From Oceanispirochaeta sp963676905 (GTDB lineage Bacteria; Spirochaetota; Spirochaetia; DSM-2461): a DNA stretch of 64,000 nucleotides. Positions 25,920-33,139 of the stretch are shown here, piece after piece. Under the pieces are notes generated by a model. It ran no database searches. It had not been told where the DNA came from and was given only the letters and a program-made list of their open reading frames with translations. Position numbers and translations under genes: made by a program. The stretch's first letter is position 1. Every line of letters begins with the position of its first letter. The stretch is taken from the NCBI GenBank assembly GCA_963676905.2, contig CAXXVE010000001.1, forward strand, positions 3,100,001-3,164,000. Direction: 5' to 3'.

Positions 25920-26510
25920 ATGAACAAAAGAGAGATGCAGTATCAGAAGACACTTGAAGCCATCCGGAATTCTGTAGACGAGATTGTACGCTCCGAGGGA
26001 TTTGACAAGTTGACAATCCGGGGGATCTGCAGGAAAGCAGGCATCAACCATGGTACTTTCTATCATTATTTTTCTTCAAAAGATGATCTTCTTATGGACA
26101 GGCAAAATCGATTTGTCAGCTATTTTACTGAGCTCTATGAGAGCAGGCTCAAGGACATGGACCCAAGGGATGCTCTGAAAGAGTATACCCGTGAGTACAT
26201 GTCCTATATTGAAACAAGGCTTGTCTCCATGCTTGTCTCTCTTGAAAAAACACTTCTGTCACTCAGTGCAAAGGGAAAACTGGAAGACACTGATGCTCAG
26301 ATTATTCTTATGAAAATTATTCAAAAGGGTGTGGATAACAGAGACTTTACTGAAGGACACACAGCCGAGAGCATATATAATTTTCTTCAGATGTTCTTTC
26401 TGGGCTTTCGTCTCAGGTACTGCCATACCGCAGGAGAGCCTCTGCCCGGGAAAGTTGCCGAAGATGAAATATACAAGTGGATCGACAGTCTCTATCCTTC
26501 CTGTAAGTAG
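25920..26510 (+). CDS. TetR family transcriptional regulator
   Basis: A 196-residue regulator with an N-terminal helix-turn-helix: RNSVDEIVRSEGFDKLTIRGICRKAGINHGTFYHYFSSKDDLL (about residues 13-55) is the TetR pattern with GTFYHYF at its recognition helix. The C-terminal part (to 196) is helical and would bind a small ligand; the YIETRLVSMLVSLEKTLLSL segment resembles the TetR_C 33-type group, but the ligand cannot be predicted. No ribosome-binding site is obvious before the ATG, and the operator-like palindrome is very close. Possible targets are its own gene and the convergent hydrolase at 26550. Confidence 0.88.
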   Translation: MNKREMQYQKTLEAIRNSVDEIVRSEGFDKLTIRGICRKAGINHGTFYHYFSSKDDLLMDRQNRFVSYFTELYESRLKDMDPRDALKEYTREYMSYIETRLVSMLVSLEKTLLSLSAKGKLEDTDAQIILMKIIQKGVDNRDFTEGHTAESIYNFLQMFFLGFRLRYCHTAGEPLPGKVAEDEIYKWIDSLYPSCK

Positions 26511-26526
26511 ATAGACTCTCTATCTT

Positions 26527-26547
26527 CTTTCCGGACAGGACGGAAAG
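26527..26547. terminator. Hairpin between convergent genes
   Basis: CTTTCCG/CGGAAAG, 7 bp with a 7-base loop, between the TetR stop and the convergent hydrolase stop. A second short stem AGATAG/CTATCT lies just before it. No strong U-run on either strand, so termination is only possible. Confidence 0.4.
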
Positions 26548-26549
26548 GC

Positions 26550-27302
26550 TCAAAGGGCCCCGGCTGTACTCTTGAAAAATGCGGCTGCGATATCCGTTGT
26601 ATTGCCTGTGTTTTGTGTAAAGCCGTGATTCTCCCCGTGAAGAAGATGAAACTCGCTGCCCTTGAAAATCTGTTGAAATTTCTCTCCGTATGAGGGGGGG
26701 ACGAGGGTGTCCCTGCTGCCGTGTATTATGCAGGCCCGGCCTTTGTAGGCGGAAGCGGTTTCGTATATTTTCAGATTCTGAGCTTCCAATATGTATTCAC
26801 GGCCGACCTTGAAGCCGTAAACAGTGATAAAGGACGGCGGATCGGCGGGACTGAAAGTGCTTCCCATTATATTGCCCCTTCTGGAATCATCAACAAGCAC
26901 AGCCGCCGGAGCCAGAAGAGCAATGCTGTTGATCATGTCTCCCAGTTCACCCGCCGTCAGGGCCGTAACTACTCCTCCCTGTGAGTGGCCCGCCAGGTTT
27001 ATGCAGCCGGTACCGGGAAGGCTTTTTGTGTAACTGATTACAGCCTTCAGATCCTCTACCTCTGAAAGGACTGTCATATCCTGAAACCTTCCATCGCTGT
27101 GGCCATGTCCGTTGAAATCAAATGTGACAACAGTAAATCCATATGATCTGAGTTTTCTTGAGAGCTCCGTTACAAGATAGTCCTCTTTATTTGACATAAA
27201 ACCGTGGGATATTATCACGGCTGGTGATTTTTCATTTCCAGGGAGATCCGGTGTATGTACCTTTGCAGACAGCCGTCTGCCGGGTCCGTCGATGTATATC
27301 AT
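26550..27302 (-). CDS. Alpha/beta hydrolase (serine aminopeptidase/acylglycerol lipase-like)
   Basis: A soluble 250-residue hydrolase. The fold starts with VIISHGFMSNKEDY (oxyanion region). The nucleophile elbow is NLAGHSQGGVV (Ser). The acid is probably Asp in IIHGSRDTLVPP and the His is in LLHGENHGF. This is the Hydrolase_4/S33-like pattern seen in esterases and acylglycerol lipases; the true substrate is unknown. ATG 27302 is preferred because AGGAGGT precedes it, whereas the in-frame ATG at 27338 has none. It runs against the TetR gene. Confidence 0.85.
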   Translation of the reverse strand: MIYIDGPGRRLSAKVHTPDLPGNEKSPAVIISHGFMSNKEDYLVTELSRKLRSYGFTVVTFDFNGHGHSDGRFQDMTVLSEVEDLKAVISYTKSLPGTGCINLAGHSQGGVVTALTAGELGDMINSIALLAPAAVLVDDSRRGNIMGSTFSPADPPSFITVYGFKVGREYILEAQNLKIYETASAYKGRACIIHGSRDTLVPPSYGEKFQQIFKGSEFHLLHGENHGFTQNTGNTTDIAAAFFKSTAGAL

Positions 27303-27502
27303 TTTACCTCCTGTCAGCTGCAGTTCAAATAAGTGCAAGTTGATTTCATTTAATGTAATATAATTTGTCCTGTGTTAACAGATATGCTTTTTCAAAAGAA
27401 GGACTACTCTCGCACTGCCACGGCTGCCGGATATAAGTCTTTCTGGAGTATCTGTTCCCTGACCGGAACTTCATTCCTTGTCATGTTGTTGATTATTCCC
27501 TC

Positions 27503-27530
27503 TTGATCGCTTTTGTAATAAGAATATAAT
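27503..27530 (+). promoter_or_regulatory. Promoter of the MerR-family gene
   Basis: TTGATC (27503-27508), 16-bp spacer, perfect TATAAT (27525-27530). Predicted start near 27537, so the operator at 27550 would lie in the leader. Confidence 0.55.
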
Positions 27531-27549
27531 ATAGATCAGGATTATTAGA

Positions 27550-27567
27550 GCTAACTCAAGGGTTAGC
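27550..27567 (+). promoter_or_regulatory. MerR-type operator, site 1 (autoregulation)
   Basis: GCTAAC, 6 bp, GTTAGC: a perfect inverted repeat just upstream of the ribosome-binding site of the MerR gene. Read on the minus strand this region contains TTGAGTTAGCTCTA, exactly the 14 bases found in the spacer of the promoter at 32201-32231. Site 3 (39085-39115) has the related CTTGAGTTAACTCGAG. Confidence 0.6.
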
Positions 27568-27579
27568 AGAGGAATAGCA

Positions 27580-28023
27580 ATGAATTACTCCATAGGACAG
27601 GTTGCAGACAAGTTTGACCTCTCTATACATACTCTACGGTACTATGAAAAAGAGGGGCTTCTCCCGTTTGTCAAAAGGACAACAAGCGGCATACGTCAGT
27701 TTGATGAGCAGACAATCGAATCTCTCAGAATAGTTGAATGTCTCAAAAAGACAGGGATGCCCCTGAAAGATATTCGTCAGTTTATGGACTGGGCTCTGGA
27801 AGGGGACAGTTCTCTTGAACAGAGACAGTCAATGTTTCATGAAAGGAAAAAAGTTGTTCTGGATCAGATAGCTGAACTTCAGTCGGTTCTGGATCTGATC
27901 AATTTCAAGTGCTGGTACTATGATACAGCCGCAGAGCTGGGATCTGAAAAGGCTGTTACATCCATGGATAGAAGCGATATTCCTGAAGAGATCAAAGATC
28001 TCTACAGGAAAACCCACTCCTGA
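27580..28023 (+). CDS. MerR family regulator of the NmlR/AdhR (electrophile-sensing) type
   Basis: A 147-residue regulator. The N-terminal winged helix-turn-helix reads YSIGQVADKFDLSIHTLRYYEKEGLLPF and is followed by RQFDEQTIESLRIVECLKKTGM. Cys54 in ECLKKTGM aligns, from memory, with the single functional thiol of NmlR and AdhR, which respond to aldehydes and other electrophiles. A second Cys is near residue 110 (FKCWYYDTAAELG), where a coiled-coil dimer helix ends. AGAGGA precedes the ATG. Matching promoter elements in front of itself, the DUF3737 gene and the exported hydrolase suggest a small regulon inside this window. Confidence 0.88.
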   Translation: MNYSIGQVADKFDLSIHTLRYYEKEGLLPFVKRTTSGIRQFDEQTIESLRIVECLKKTGMPLKDIRQFMDWALEGDSSLEQRQSMFHERKKVVLDQIAELQSVLDLINFKCWYYDTAAELGSEKAVTSMDRSDIPEEIKDLYRKTHS

Positions 28024-28043
28024 TCTGAATAGAGGCTGTATTC

Positions 28044-28925
28044 CTAGAATCCTGAGGCGTGCTGACGATCACTGGCCGGAGTTGTTCCGAAGCAGCGTTT
28101 ATACTCCCTGCTGAACTGGGAGGGGCTTTCGTACCCCACACGCATGGCAGCGGCATTGGCCTTTTCGCCCTCTCTTTGAATCATTTCCTTTGCCTTATGG
28201 AGTCGAACATTCTTGATGTACTGAAGAGGGGATGTGCTTGTCATGGCTTTGAAGCTCGTGTGGAAGGCTGTGGCACTCATTCCCGCCTCTTTTGCAAGGG
28301 CGTTGATCTCAATTGGGTGGGAGTACTGATCATGAATTTTACTGATTACCCTGGAGATCTGATAAAAACCTCTGTTGTTTACAGCAAGCTCCCTTATGAT
28401 CTCACCATTTTCTCCGCTGATGACTTTATAAAGCAGTTCTTTCAGGAAGATGGGGCCGAGGATTCTGGTCTCATTCTTTGATTCCATGGTTTGCAGCAGT
28501 CTGACAGCCGCATCAATAAGAGGTTCTGTCAAAGGGGCGTCATAAAGGCTGTTGTTTACTCTTTTAGGGGAAGGAATCCCTGTTTCCATTTCGACAATTA
28601 TCTCTCCGATAATCTGGGGATCAATATTAATGACCATTCCAAGCATGGGCTTGTTGTCCTCAATTACAGCTTCGCAGTGAACCGGAAGCGGAAGAGTCTG
28701 CACATAATAGTGCTGAGGGTCATAAACATACTGTTTGTCCCCCAGATAGATATTTTTCTTCCCCTGGGCCAGCATAATAATCTGGGGATTGTAGAACTGG
28801 GGTCTTGTCCTGTAGGAATTGTCCCTCCGGAAAAGGGCTACACCCTTAACCCCCGTCTCAACTATACCTTCCGAACCAAGCTTCTGTTCAAGAAGGGATT
28901 TCATTGTAGCTCTCTTTACATCCAT
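28044..28925 (-). CDS. AraC family regulator (AraC_N domain, YqhC-like)
   Basis: About 293 residues. The N-terminal half, from GVALFRRDNSYRTRPQFYNPQIIMLAQGKKNIYLGDKQYVYDPQHYYV-type sequence, fits the AraC_N cupin-like domain of YqhC-type activators; YqhC in E. coli turns on aldehyde reductases (established knowledge). The C-terminal half has two helix-turn-helix motifs: INALAKEAGMSATAFHTSFKAMT and ANAAAMRVGYESPSQFSREYKRCFG. I use ATG 28925, with AGG 12 bases upstream; GTG 28967 lacks a site and ATG 28904 is possible. It is divergent from the cupin-aldo/keto reductase genes, and the 30-bp repeat element lies between them. Confidence 0.88.
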   Translation of the reverse strand: MDVKRATMKSLLEQKLGSEGIVETGVKGVALFRRDNSYRTRPQFYNPQIIMLAQGKKNIYLGDKQYVYDPQHYYVQTLPLPVHCEAVIEDNKPMLGMVINIDPQIIGEIIVEMETGIPSPKRVNNSLYDAPLTEPLIDAAVRLLQTMESKNETRILGPIFLKELLYKVISGENGEIIRELAVNNRGFYQISRVISKIHDQYSHPIEINALAKEAGMSATAFHTSFKAMTSTSPLQYIKNVRLHKAKEMIQREGEKANAAAMRVGYESPSQFSREYKRCFGTTPASDRQHASGF

Positions 28926-29010
28926 TTTTTCGTACCTGTCATTTGATATGATAAGAAGATTATGCACATATTACTGGAATAATTAATACATTTTCATTAT
29001 AAATTGAAAA

Positions 29011-29040
29011 AATAGGCAATCTATTTGTTGAATTAGGCAT
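29011..29040 (+). promoter_or_regulatory. Putative AraC-family operator, copy B with a direct repeat
   Basis: The 20-mer at 29011-29030 matches copy A at 18 of 20 positions. Within 29011-29040, AATAGGCAAT and AATTAGGCAT form a direct repeat with GGCA cores exactly 21 bp (two helical turns) apart, the usual geometry for AraC-family half-sites. It ends 6 bp before the -35 of the cupin promoter. Confidence 0.7.
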
Positions 29041-29046
29041 TCATTA

Positions 29047-29074
29047 TTGGACTTCGGACTATTATGTTTAATAC
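29047..29074 (+). promoter_or_regulatory. Predicted promoter of the cupin-aldo/keto reductase unit
   Basis: TTGGAC (29047-29052), 16-bp spacer, TAATAC (29069-29074), directly downstream of the AraC direct repeat. A leader hairpin AGAAAGG/CCTTTCT (29086-29105) follows. Confidence 0.45.
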
Positions 29075-29146
29075 AGAAAACAAAAAGAAAGGTTATTGCC
29101 TTTCTAATTTTATATGTCCACCAGCAGGGCTAAACGAGGTTGAAAA

Positions 29147-29587
29147 ATGAAATACATGGATAAAGCGGAATTTGAAAAGGTAAATATGTTTGGAACAGGT
29201 CAGTTCAATGAAATGTTTGATAAATATTTTATTGGAGACTCATTCCTTAATTTTATGGTTAAACCCGGTGAAACACCCCTGTTTCTCGCAAATGTGACAT
29301 TTGAACCCGGATGCCGCAACAACTGGCACATTCATAACGCCAAAAGCGGTGGTGGACAGATGCTGATCTGTACAGCCGGCGAGGGATGGTATCAGGAAGA
29401 GGGAAGTGAACCTGTCAGCCTGAAAGAGGGATCTTTTATCTATATTAAAACAGGTGTAAAGCACTGGCATGGAGCCAAATCAGACAGCTGGTTCAGCCAC
29501 ATCTCTCTGGAAGTCCCCGGAGAAGAGTGCAGCAACGAATGGCTTGAACCTGTAACTGATGACGTGTACGGAAAACTTGCGGACTGA
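29147..29587 (+). CDS. Single-domain cupin protein
   Basis: A 146-residue soluble cupin. Motif 1 is NNWHIHNAKSGGGQMLICTAGEGWYQEEG with metal-ligand His residues and a Gln in place of one ligand Glu or His. Motif 2 is IYIKTGVKHWHGAKSD with the second His. This is the COG1917 type that often neighbours carboxymuconolactone decarboxylase genes. The cupin half of the lipoprotein at 40240 has the same layout (TWHAHS and KHWHG). No signal peptide. Substrate is unknown; a role in handling an oxidised aromatic or quinone-like compound is inference. It is followed 53 bp later by the aldo/keto reductase gene. Confidence 0.87.
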   Translation: MKYMDKAEFEKVNMFGTGQFNEMFDKYFIGDSFLNFMVKPGETPLFLANVTFEPGCRNNWHIHNAKSGGGQMLICTAGEGWYQEEGSEPVSLKEGSFIYIKTGVKHWHGAKSDSWFSHISLEVPGEECSNEWLEPVTDDVYGKLAD

Positions 29588-29640
29588 TCGGGTCCTGCAT
29601 GTCATATATACAGTAATCAAAAAGACAAGGAGAACATTTT

Positions 29641-30510
29641 ATGGTACTTAATGAAAATTATAAACTTTCCAATGGTGTCGAAATTCCAAAACTTGGACTG
29701 GGAACATGGTTTATCAGTGACAGCGACGCTGTTCAGGCCGTTAAGGACGCTGTAGAGCTTGGATACAGACATATTGATACAGCCCAGGCTTATGAAAATG
29801 AAAGAGGATGCGGTGAAGGCATCAGAGCCTGCGGCGTGAAAAGAGAAGATCTCTTTGTGACGACGAAACTGGCGGCAGAGGTGAAATCCTATGACGAGGC
29901 TGTTGCATCAATAGATAATTCTCTCAAAGCTATGGGCCTTGATTATCTTGATCTTATGATTATCCACAGTCCCCAGCCCTGGATGGAGTACGGTGATGAT
30001 GAGGACCGCTGTTTCGAAGGGAACCGTGAAGCCTGGAGAGCCCTTGAAGATGCCTACAAGGCAGGTAAGTTGAAGGCAATCGGTGTTTCAAACTTCCTTA
30101 AAGAGGATCTGGACAATATTCTGGACAACTGTACTGTAAAACCCATGGTCAACCAGGTTCTGGCCCATATCAGCAACACACCCTTTGATCTTATCAAATA
30201 CTGTGAAGAGAAGGGTGTCCTTGTCGAGGCATACTCTCCTGTTGCTCACGGTGAGCTTATGAAGAATGATAAAGTCCTGAAGATGGCTGAGAAGTACGGT
30301 GTCTCTATTCCCCAGCTCTCCATCCGTTACTGTATCGATCTGAATCTTCTGCCCATTCCCAAGACGGCTAATCCCGCTCATATGAAAAACAATGCGGATC
30401 TTGATTTCTCTATTTCCAAAGAGGACCTTGAAGTTCTCAAGGCTATGAAGAAGATAGAGGATTACGGAGATGCAAGCATGTTCCCCGTTTACGGCGGAAA
30501 GCTGAAATAA
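29641..30510 (+). CDS. Aldo/keto reductase (2,5-diketogluconate reductase/DkgA-like)
   Basis: An NADPH-dependent carbonyl reductase, 289 residues, cytoplasmic. The tetrad is Asp and Tyr in RHIDTAQAYENE, Lys in FVTTKLA and His in LMIIHSPQPW. Cofactor-binding motifs are GVSNF and PIPKTANPAHMKNN. It has a good ribosome-binding site, AAGGAG, a few bases upstream. It shares its transcript with the upstream cupin, and a terminator follows at 30519. The YqhC-AKR pairing known in E. coli makes aldehyde reduction the best guess. Confidence 0.92.
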   Translation: MVLNENYKLSNGVEIPKLGLGTWFISDSDAVQAVKDAVELGYRHIDTAQAYENERGCGEGIRACGVKREDLFVTTKLAAEVKSYDEAVASIDNSLKAMGLDYLDLMIIHSPQPWMEYGDDEDRCFEGNREAWRALEDAYKAGKLKAIGVSNFLKEDLDNILDNCTVKPMVNQVLAHISNTPFDLIKYCEEKGVLVEAYSPVAHGELMKNDKVLKMAEKYGVSIPQLSIRYCIDLNLLPIPKTANPAHMKNNADLDFSISKEDLEVLKAMKKIEDYGDASMFPVYGGKLK

Positions 30511-30518
30511 ACATGTCA

Positions 30519-30563
30519 CCCTCTGAGGCTCCGGATCTCCCGGATGAATCAGAGGGCTTTTTT
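30519..30563 (+). terminator. Terminator after the second aldo/keto reductase
   Basis: CCCTCTGA and TCAGAGGG form a perfect 8-bp stem (with an inner CCGGAT/ATCCGG-type stem in the 22-base loop), followed by CTTTTTTTAT. The next gene starts 26 bp later, so read-through could still feed it. Confidence 0.75.
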
Positions 30564-30588
30564 ATACCCTTTATATCAGAGGAAATTT

Positions 30589-31347
30589 ATGAACAGAGTT
30601 GAAGAAAGCGAAAAAAAATTTAAAGAGCTTTTTGGGGATGTAACAAGTCCCGTAGCGGCTACGGATCCTGACTTTCAGGAGATGCTCAACCGCTTTATTT
30701 TCGGGGATGTTTTCAGTCAGGGAGATCTTCCTGATAAAACCAGAGAGCTTATTACTCTTGTAGTCCTGGCTGCCAATCAGAACCTGGATCAGATCCTTGC
30801 ACATACATTTGCGGCCCTTAACGTCGGAGCCACACCCGTGGAGATCAAGGAAGCCGTATATCAATGTGCGCCTTATATAGGTTTCCCCGGAACACTGAAT
30901 GCATTAAACAGAGTCAACGACGTGTTTAAGAAAGCCGGAATTCCGCTGCCTGTAGAAAGCCAGAAGCAGGTGGATGAAGACAGCCGTTTTAAAAAGGGAC
31001 TGAACGTTCAAAAGGAAATATTCGGCGACATTATTGATCAGCTTCACAAAAACGCACCAGCCAACCTGAAACATATTCAGAACTATCTGTCCGCCTACTG
31101 CTTCGGGGATATCTACACAAGAAGCGGCCTTGATCTTAAGACGCGGGAGATTCTTACCTTAAGTATTCTGGTTGCCCTCGGCGGATGCGAAAGCCAGGTG
31201 AAAAGCCATATTGCAGGTAATGCTTCAATTGGAAACAGCAGAGACACTCTGATCCTTGTGATCACCCAGTGTATGCCCTATGTCGGTTTTCCCCGGACCC
31301 TGAATGCTTTAACCTGTCTGAACGAAGTTCTTCCTGAAGAGAAGTAA
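30589..31347 (+). CDS. Double-domain carboxymuconolactone decarboxylase (CMD/AhpD) family protein
   Basis: A 252-residue soluble protein with two repeats of the CMD fold. The first, DPDFQEMLNRFIFGDVFSQGDLPDKTRELITLVVLAANQNLDQILAHTFAALNVG-type sequence (about 24-78), has Asn where redox members have Cys. The second (about 162-215) has the related pattern with a single Cys in ALGGCESQVKSHIAGN. The AhpD CxxC pair is missing, so a disulfide-reductase role is unlikely. Start is ATG 30589 behind AGAGGA. The family includes ring-opening decarboxylases and hydroperoxide-linked proteins, so the role is not certain. Confidence 0.87.
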   Translation: MNRVEESEKKFKELFGDVTSPVAATDPDFQEMLNRFIFGDVFSQGDLPDKTRELITLVVLAANQNLDQILAHTFAALNVGATPVEIKEAVYQCAPYIGFPGTLNALNRVNDVFKKAGIPLPVESQKQVDEDSRFKKGLNVQKEIFGDIIDQLHKNAPANLKHIQNYLSAYCFGDIYTRSGLDLKTREILTLSILVALGGCESQVKSHIAGNASIGNSRDTLILVITQCMPYVGFPRTLNALTCLNEVLPEEK

Positions 31348-31420
31348 TTTCCCGGAATATCCTGAAGATACACCGGTATTTAAACTCAAGTAACTAGGAC
31401 AGATTAGAAGGAGACGCCCT

Positions 31421-31864
31421 ATGAAACACCTTGGTGTTTTCTTGTTTTTCTTAATTACAATTACAACAGGAGGAGCCCAGAGTATGGCAAATACATCCGG
31501 AAACGATACAAAGGTAAAGCTGATAGTGAATGACACGGTTTTATCTGCAACACTGAACGACTCGGTCTCTGCCAGAGACCTTATATCAAAACTGCCTTAT
31601 ACAGTGAAAGTCAGCAGAGCCTCAGTCGATTACTGCGGCAGGCTGTCAGAACCGCTGAAGAGTATTTCTTCAGAGGGGCAGAGCGGCTGGAAGGATGGTG
31701 ATATTTCATACATTCCCGGTGCCGACTGGATCGCCTTTTTTATGGCGGGAGAAGAGAGCTCCGAATCTGACGGTAATCATCAGCATATTATCGGCAGAGT
31801 TGATGATCTTGATGCCCTGAAGGCCTGGCCGTCAGGAAGCATTGAAGTCCGCATTGAGAAATAA
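31421..31864 (+). CDS. Exported cyclophilin-like fold protein, copy 1
   Basis: A 147-residue protein with signal peptide (LGVFLFFLITITTGGAQS). The mature part fits the cyclophilin-like family (Cyclophil_like2, DUF-type): KVKLIVNDTVLSATLNDSVSARDLISKLPYTVKV, VDYCGRLSEPL, GWKDGDISYIPGADWIAFFM and a C-terminal IIGRVDDLDALK. It lacks the catalytic features of true prolyl isomerases. A relative at 34373 shares this plan. Members are often next to CMD, cupin and flavodoxin genes; biochemical role unknown. It is preceded by a GAAGGAG ribosome-binding site. Confidence 0.82.
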   Translation: MKHLGVFLFFLITITTGGAQSMANTSGNDTKVKLIVNDTVLSATLNDSVSARDLISKLPYTVKVSRASVDYCGRLSEPLKSISSEGQSGWKDGDISYIPGADWIAFFMAGEESSESDGNHQHIIGRVDDLDALKAWPSGSIEVRIEK

Positions 31865-31938
31865 CCCTGCTTCTGTCAGCACCGGATTCTATGAATGGGG
31901 ATTCCGGTACGATTGAGAAGGGGTATTGTGCAATATAT

Positions 31939-31993
31939 AAAGGGGCTGGTGCCGGAGGTTTTCTCTGTATGGCATCAGTCCCTTTCTTTTCCT
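31939..31993 (+). terminator. Strong terminator after the first cyclophilin-like gene
   Basis: AAAGGGGCTGGTGCC and GGCATCAGTCCCTTT pair over 15 bp with two G-U pairs; a 17-base loop, then CTTTTCC. It separates the CMD-cyclophilin unit from the DUF3737 unit. Confidence 0.7.
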
Positions 31994-32200
31994 CCCCAGC
32001 CTGGCTGAAAGCCTGAGGTTGTGTGTTCTGCTTTAAAAAACTGGGATTACTGATAATGCTTTATAGGCATTTTTTATGATGAAAAATAAGTATTGGGCAT
32101 AATTATAGTTTTTTTGTATATTATGGTCAGGAAGTAAAGTAACTGATAAGGCTAAGCAGTTTCTTCTGCCTGTTTCAGGGGATTTCTCTGACATAGTCAG
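31994..32200 (+). promoter_or_regulatory. Control region upstream of the DUF3737 gene, with a weak third AraC-like site
   Basis: No open frame is evident. At 32062-32081 a 20-mer matches the AraC element at 14 of 20 positions (TATAGGCAT and ATGATG at its ends), and a second GGGCAT follows at 32095-32100, 30 bp on, three turns. A TATTAT box (32119-32124) lies downstream. This may be a second promoter above the MerR-type one. Confidence 0.35.
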
Positions 32201-32231
32201 TTGACGTTGAGTTAGCTCTAGGGTTTAGCCT
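32201..32231 (+). promoter_or_regulatory. MerR-type promoter, site 2 (DUF3737-aminotransferase unit)
   Basis: TTGACG (32201-32206), then exactly 19 bp, then TAGCCT (32226-32231). A long 19-bp spacer filled by an inverted repeat is the hallmark of promoters activated by MerR proteins. The spacer holds TTGAGTTAGCTCTA, the same 14 bases as the complementary strand at site 1 upstream of merR. Confidence 0.7.
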
Positions 32232-32251
32232 GTCAGATAGAGGTTTATATA

Positions 32252-33124
32252 GTGAAAAAAACAAAAATAGAACAGGAAGTATTGACTGGTGAACGGGCTC
32301 TTTTCCAAATGGAAGGGCTCCAGATCTCTGAAACAATTTTCCAGGACGGGGAGTCTCCCCTTAAAGAGTGCCGGGATATAGAGATGGAACGGGGTGTTTT
32401 CAAGTGGAAATACCCTGTCTGGTACAGCAAAGATGTGAAGATAAAAGACAGCAGCTGGCGTGAGATGGCCCGGGCAGGCGTCTGGTACACAGACAATATC
32501 AGTGTTGAGAACAGCCTGATAGAGGCTCCCAAGAATTTCAGGCGGTGTATAGGTGTCTCACTGAAGACGGTTTCAATGCCCAATGCTCAGGAGACTCTCT
32601 GGAACTGCAGCGATATTACCCTGGAGGATGTTTCTGTAAAGGGTGATTACTTTGGAATGAACAGTGACGGTCTGAAGATTGATGGTCTAAAGCTTGTTGG
32701 GGGATATGCATTTGACGGCATTAAAAATGCTGAAATCCGAAATGCCCACCTGCTTACTAAAGATGCTTTCTGGAATAGCGAGAATGTGACGGTTTACGAC
32801 TCTTTTATCTCCGGAGAGTATCTGGGATGGAATGCAAAGAATCTGACTCTTATAAATTGCACTGTCGAGAGTAATCAGGGAATGTGCTATATCGAAAACC
32901 TTGTAATGAAGGATTGCAAACTTCTGAATACCGACCTTGCTTTTGAATATTCCACTGTAGATGTGGAAGTAAATGGTTCAATCGAAAGCGTTAAGAATCC
33001 CTATAGCGGAACCATAAAGGCCGACAGCATCGGCGAAATCATTATGGAAGAAGACAAGGTGGATGTAACAAAGACAGAGATCATCTGCGTTTCGGATAAA
33101 GAGATCCTCTGTAACGCTGTATAA
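32252..33124 (+). CDS. DUF3737 family protein (right-handed beta-helix)
   Basis: A 290-residue soluble protein of the DUF3737 family, made of repeating short strands with aromatic and hydroxyl turns: VWYSKDVKIKDSSWREMARAG, VWYTDNISVENS, ALWNCSDITLEDVSVKGD-type, FWNSENVTVYDSFI, LGWNAKNLTLINC. Such regular 20-23-residue spacing predicts a beta-helix similar to pectate lyases, but no catalytic residues are known. Start is GTG 32252 following AGAGGTTTATATA. It is immediately followed by the aminotransferase gene at 15 bp, forming an operon behind the MerR-type promoter. Its function is unknown; an active link to stress response is inference. Confidence 0.84.
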   Translation: MKKTKIEQEVLTGERALFQMEGLQISETIFQDGESPLKECRDIEMERGVFKWKYPVWYSKDVKIKDSSWREMARAGVWYTDNISVENSLIEAPKNFRRCIGVSLKTVSMPNAQETLWNCSDITLEDVSVKGDYFGMNSDGLKIDGLKLVGGYAFDGIKNAEIRNAHLLTKDAFWNSENVTVYDSFISGEYLGWNAKNLTLINCTVESNQGMCYIENLVMKDCKLLNTDLAFEYSTVDVEVNGSIESVKNPYSGTIKADSIGEIIMEEDKVDVTKTEIICVSDKEILCNAV

Positions 33125-33139
33125 TTTGAGGATGTTCTA

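Noticed and set aside
30589..31347. AhpD-type alkylhydroperoxidase function for the double CMD protein
   Set aside because: The CxxC pair needed for AhpD disulfide chemistry is missing in both repeats; one repeat has a single Cys and the other none at that place.
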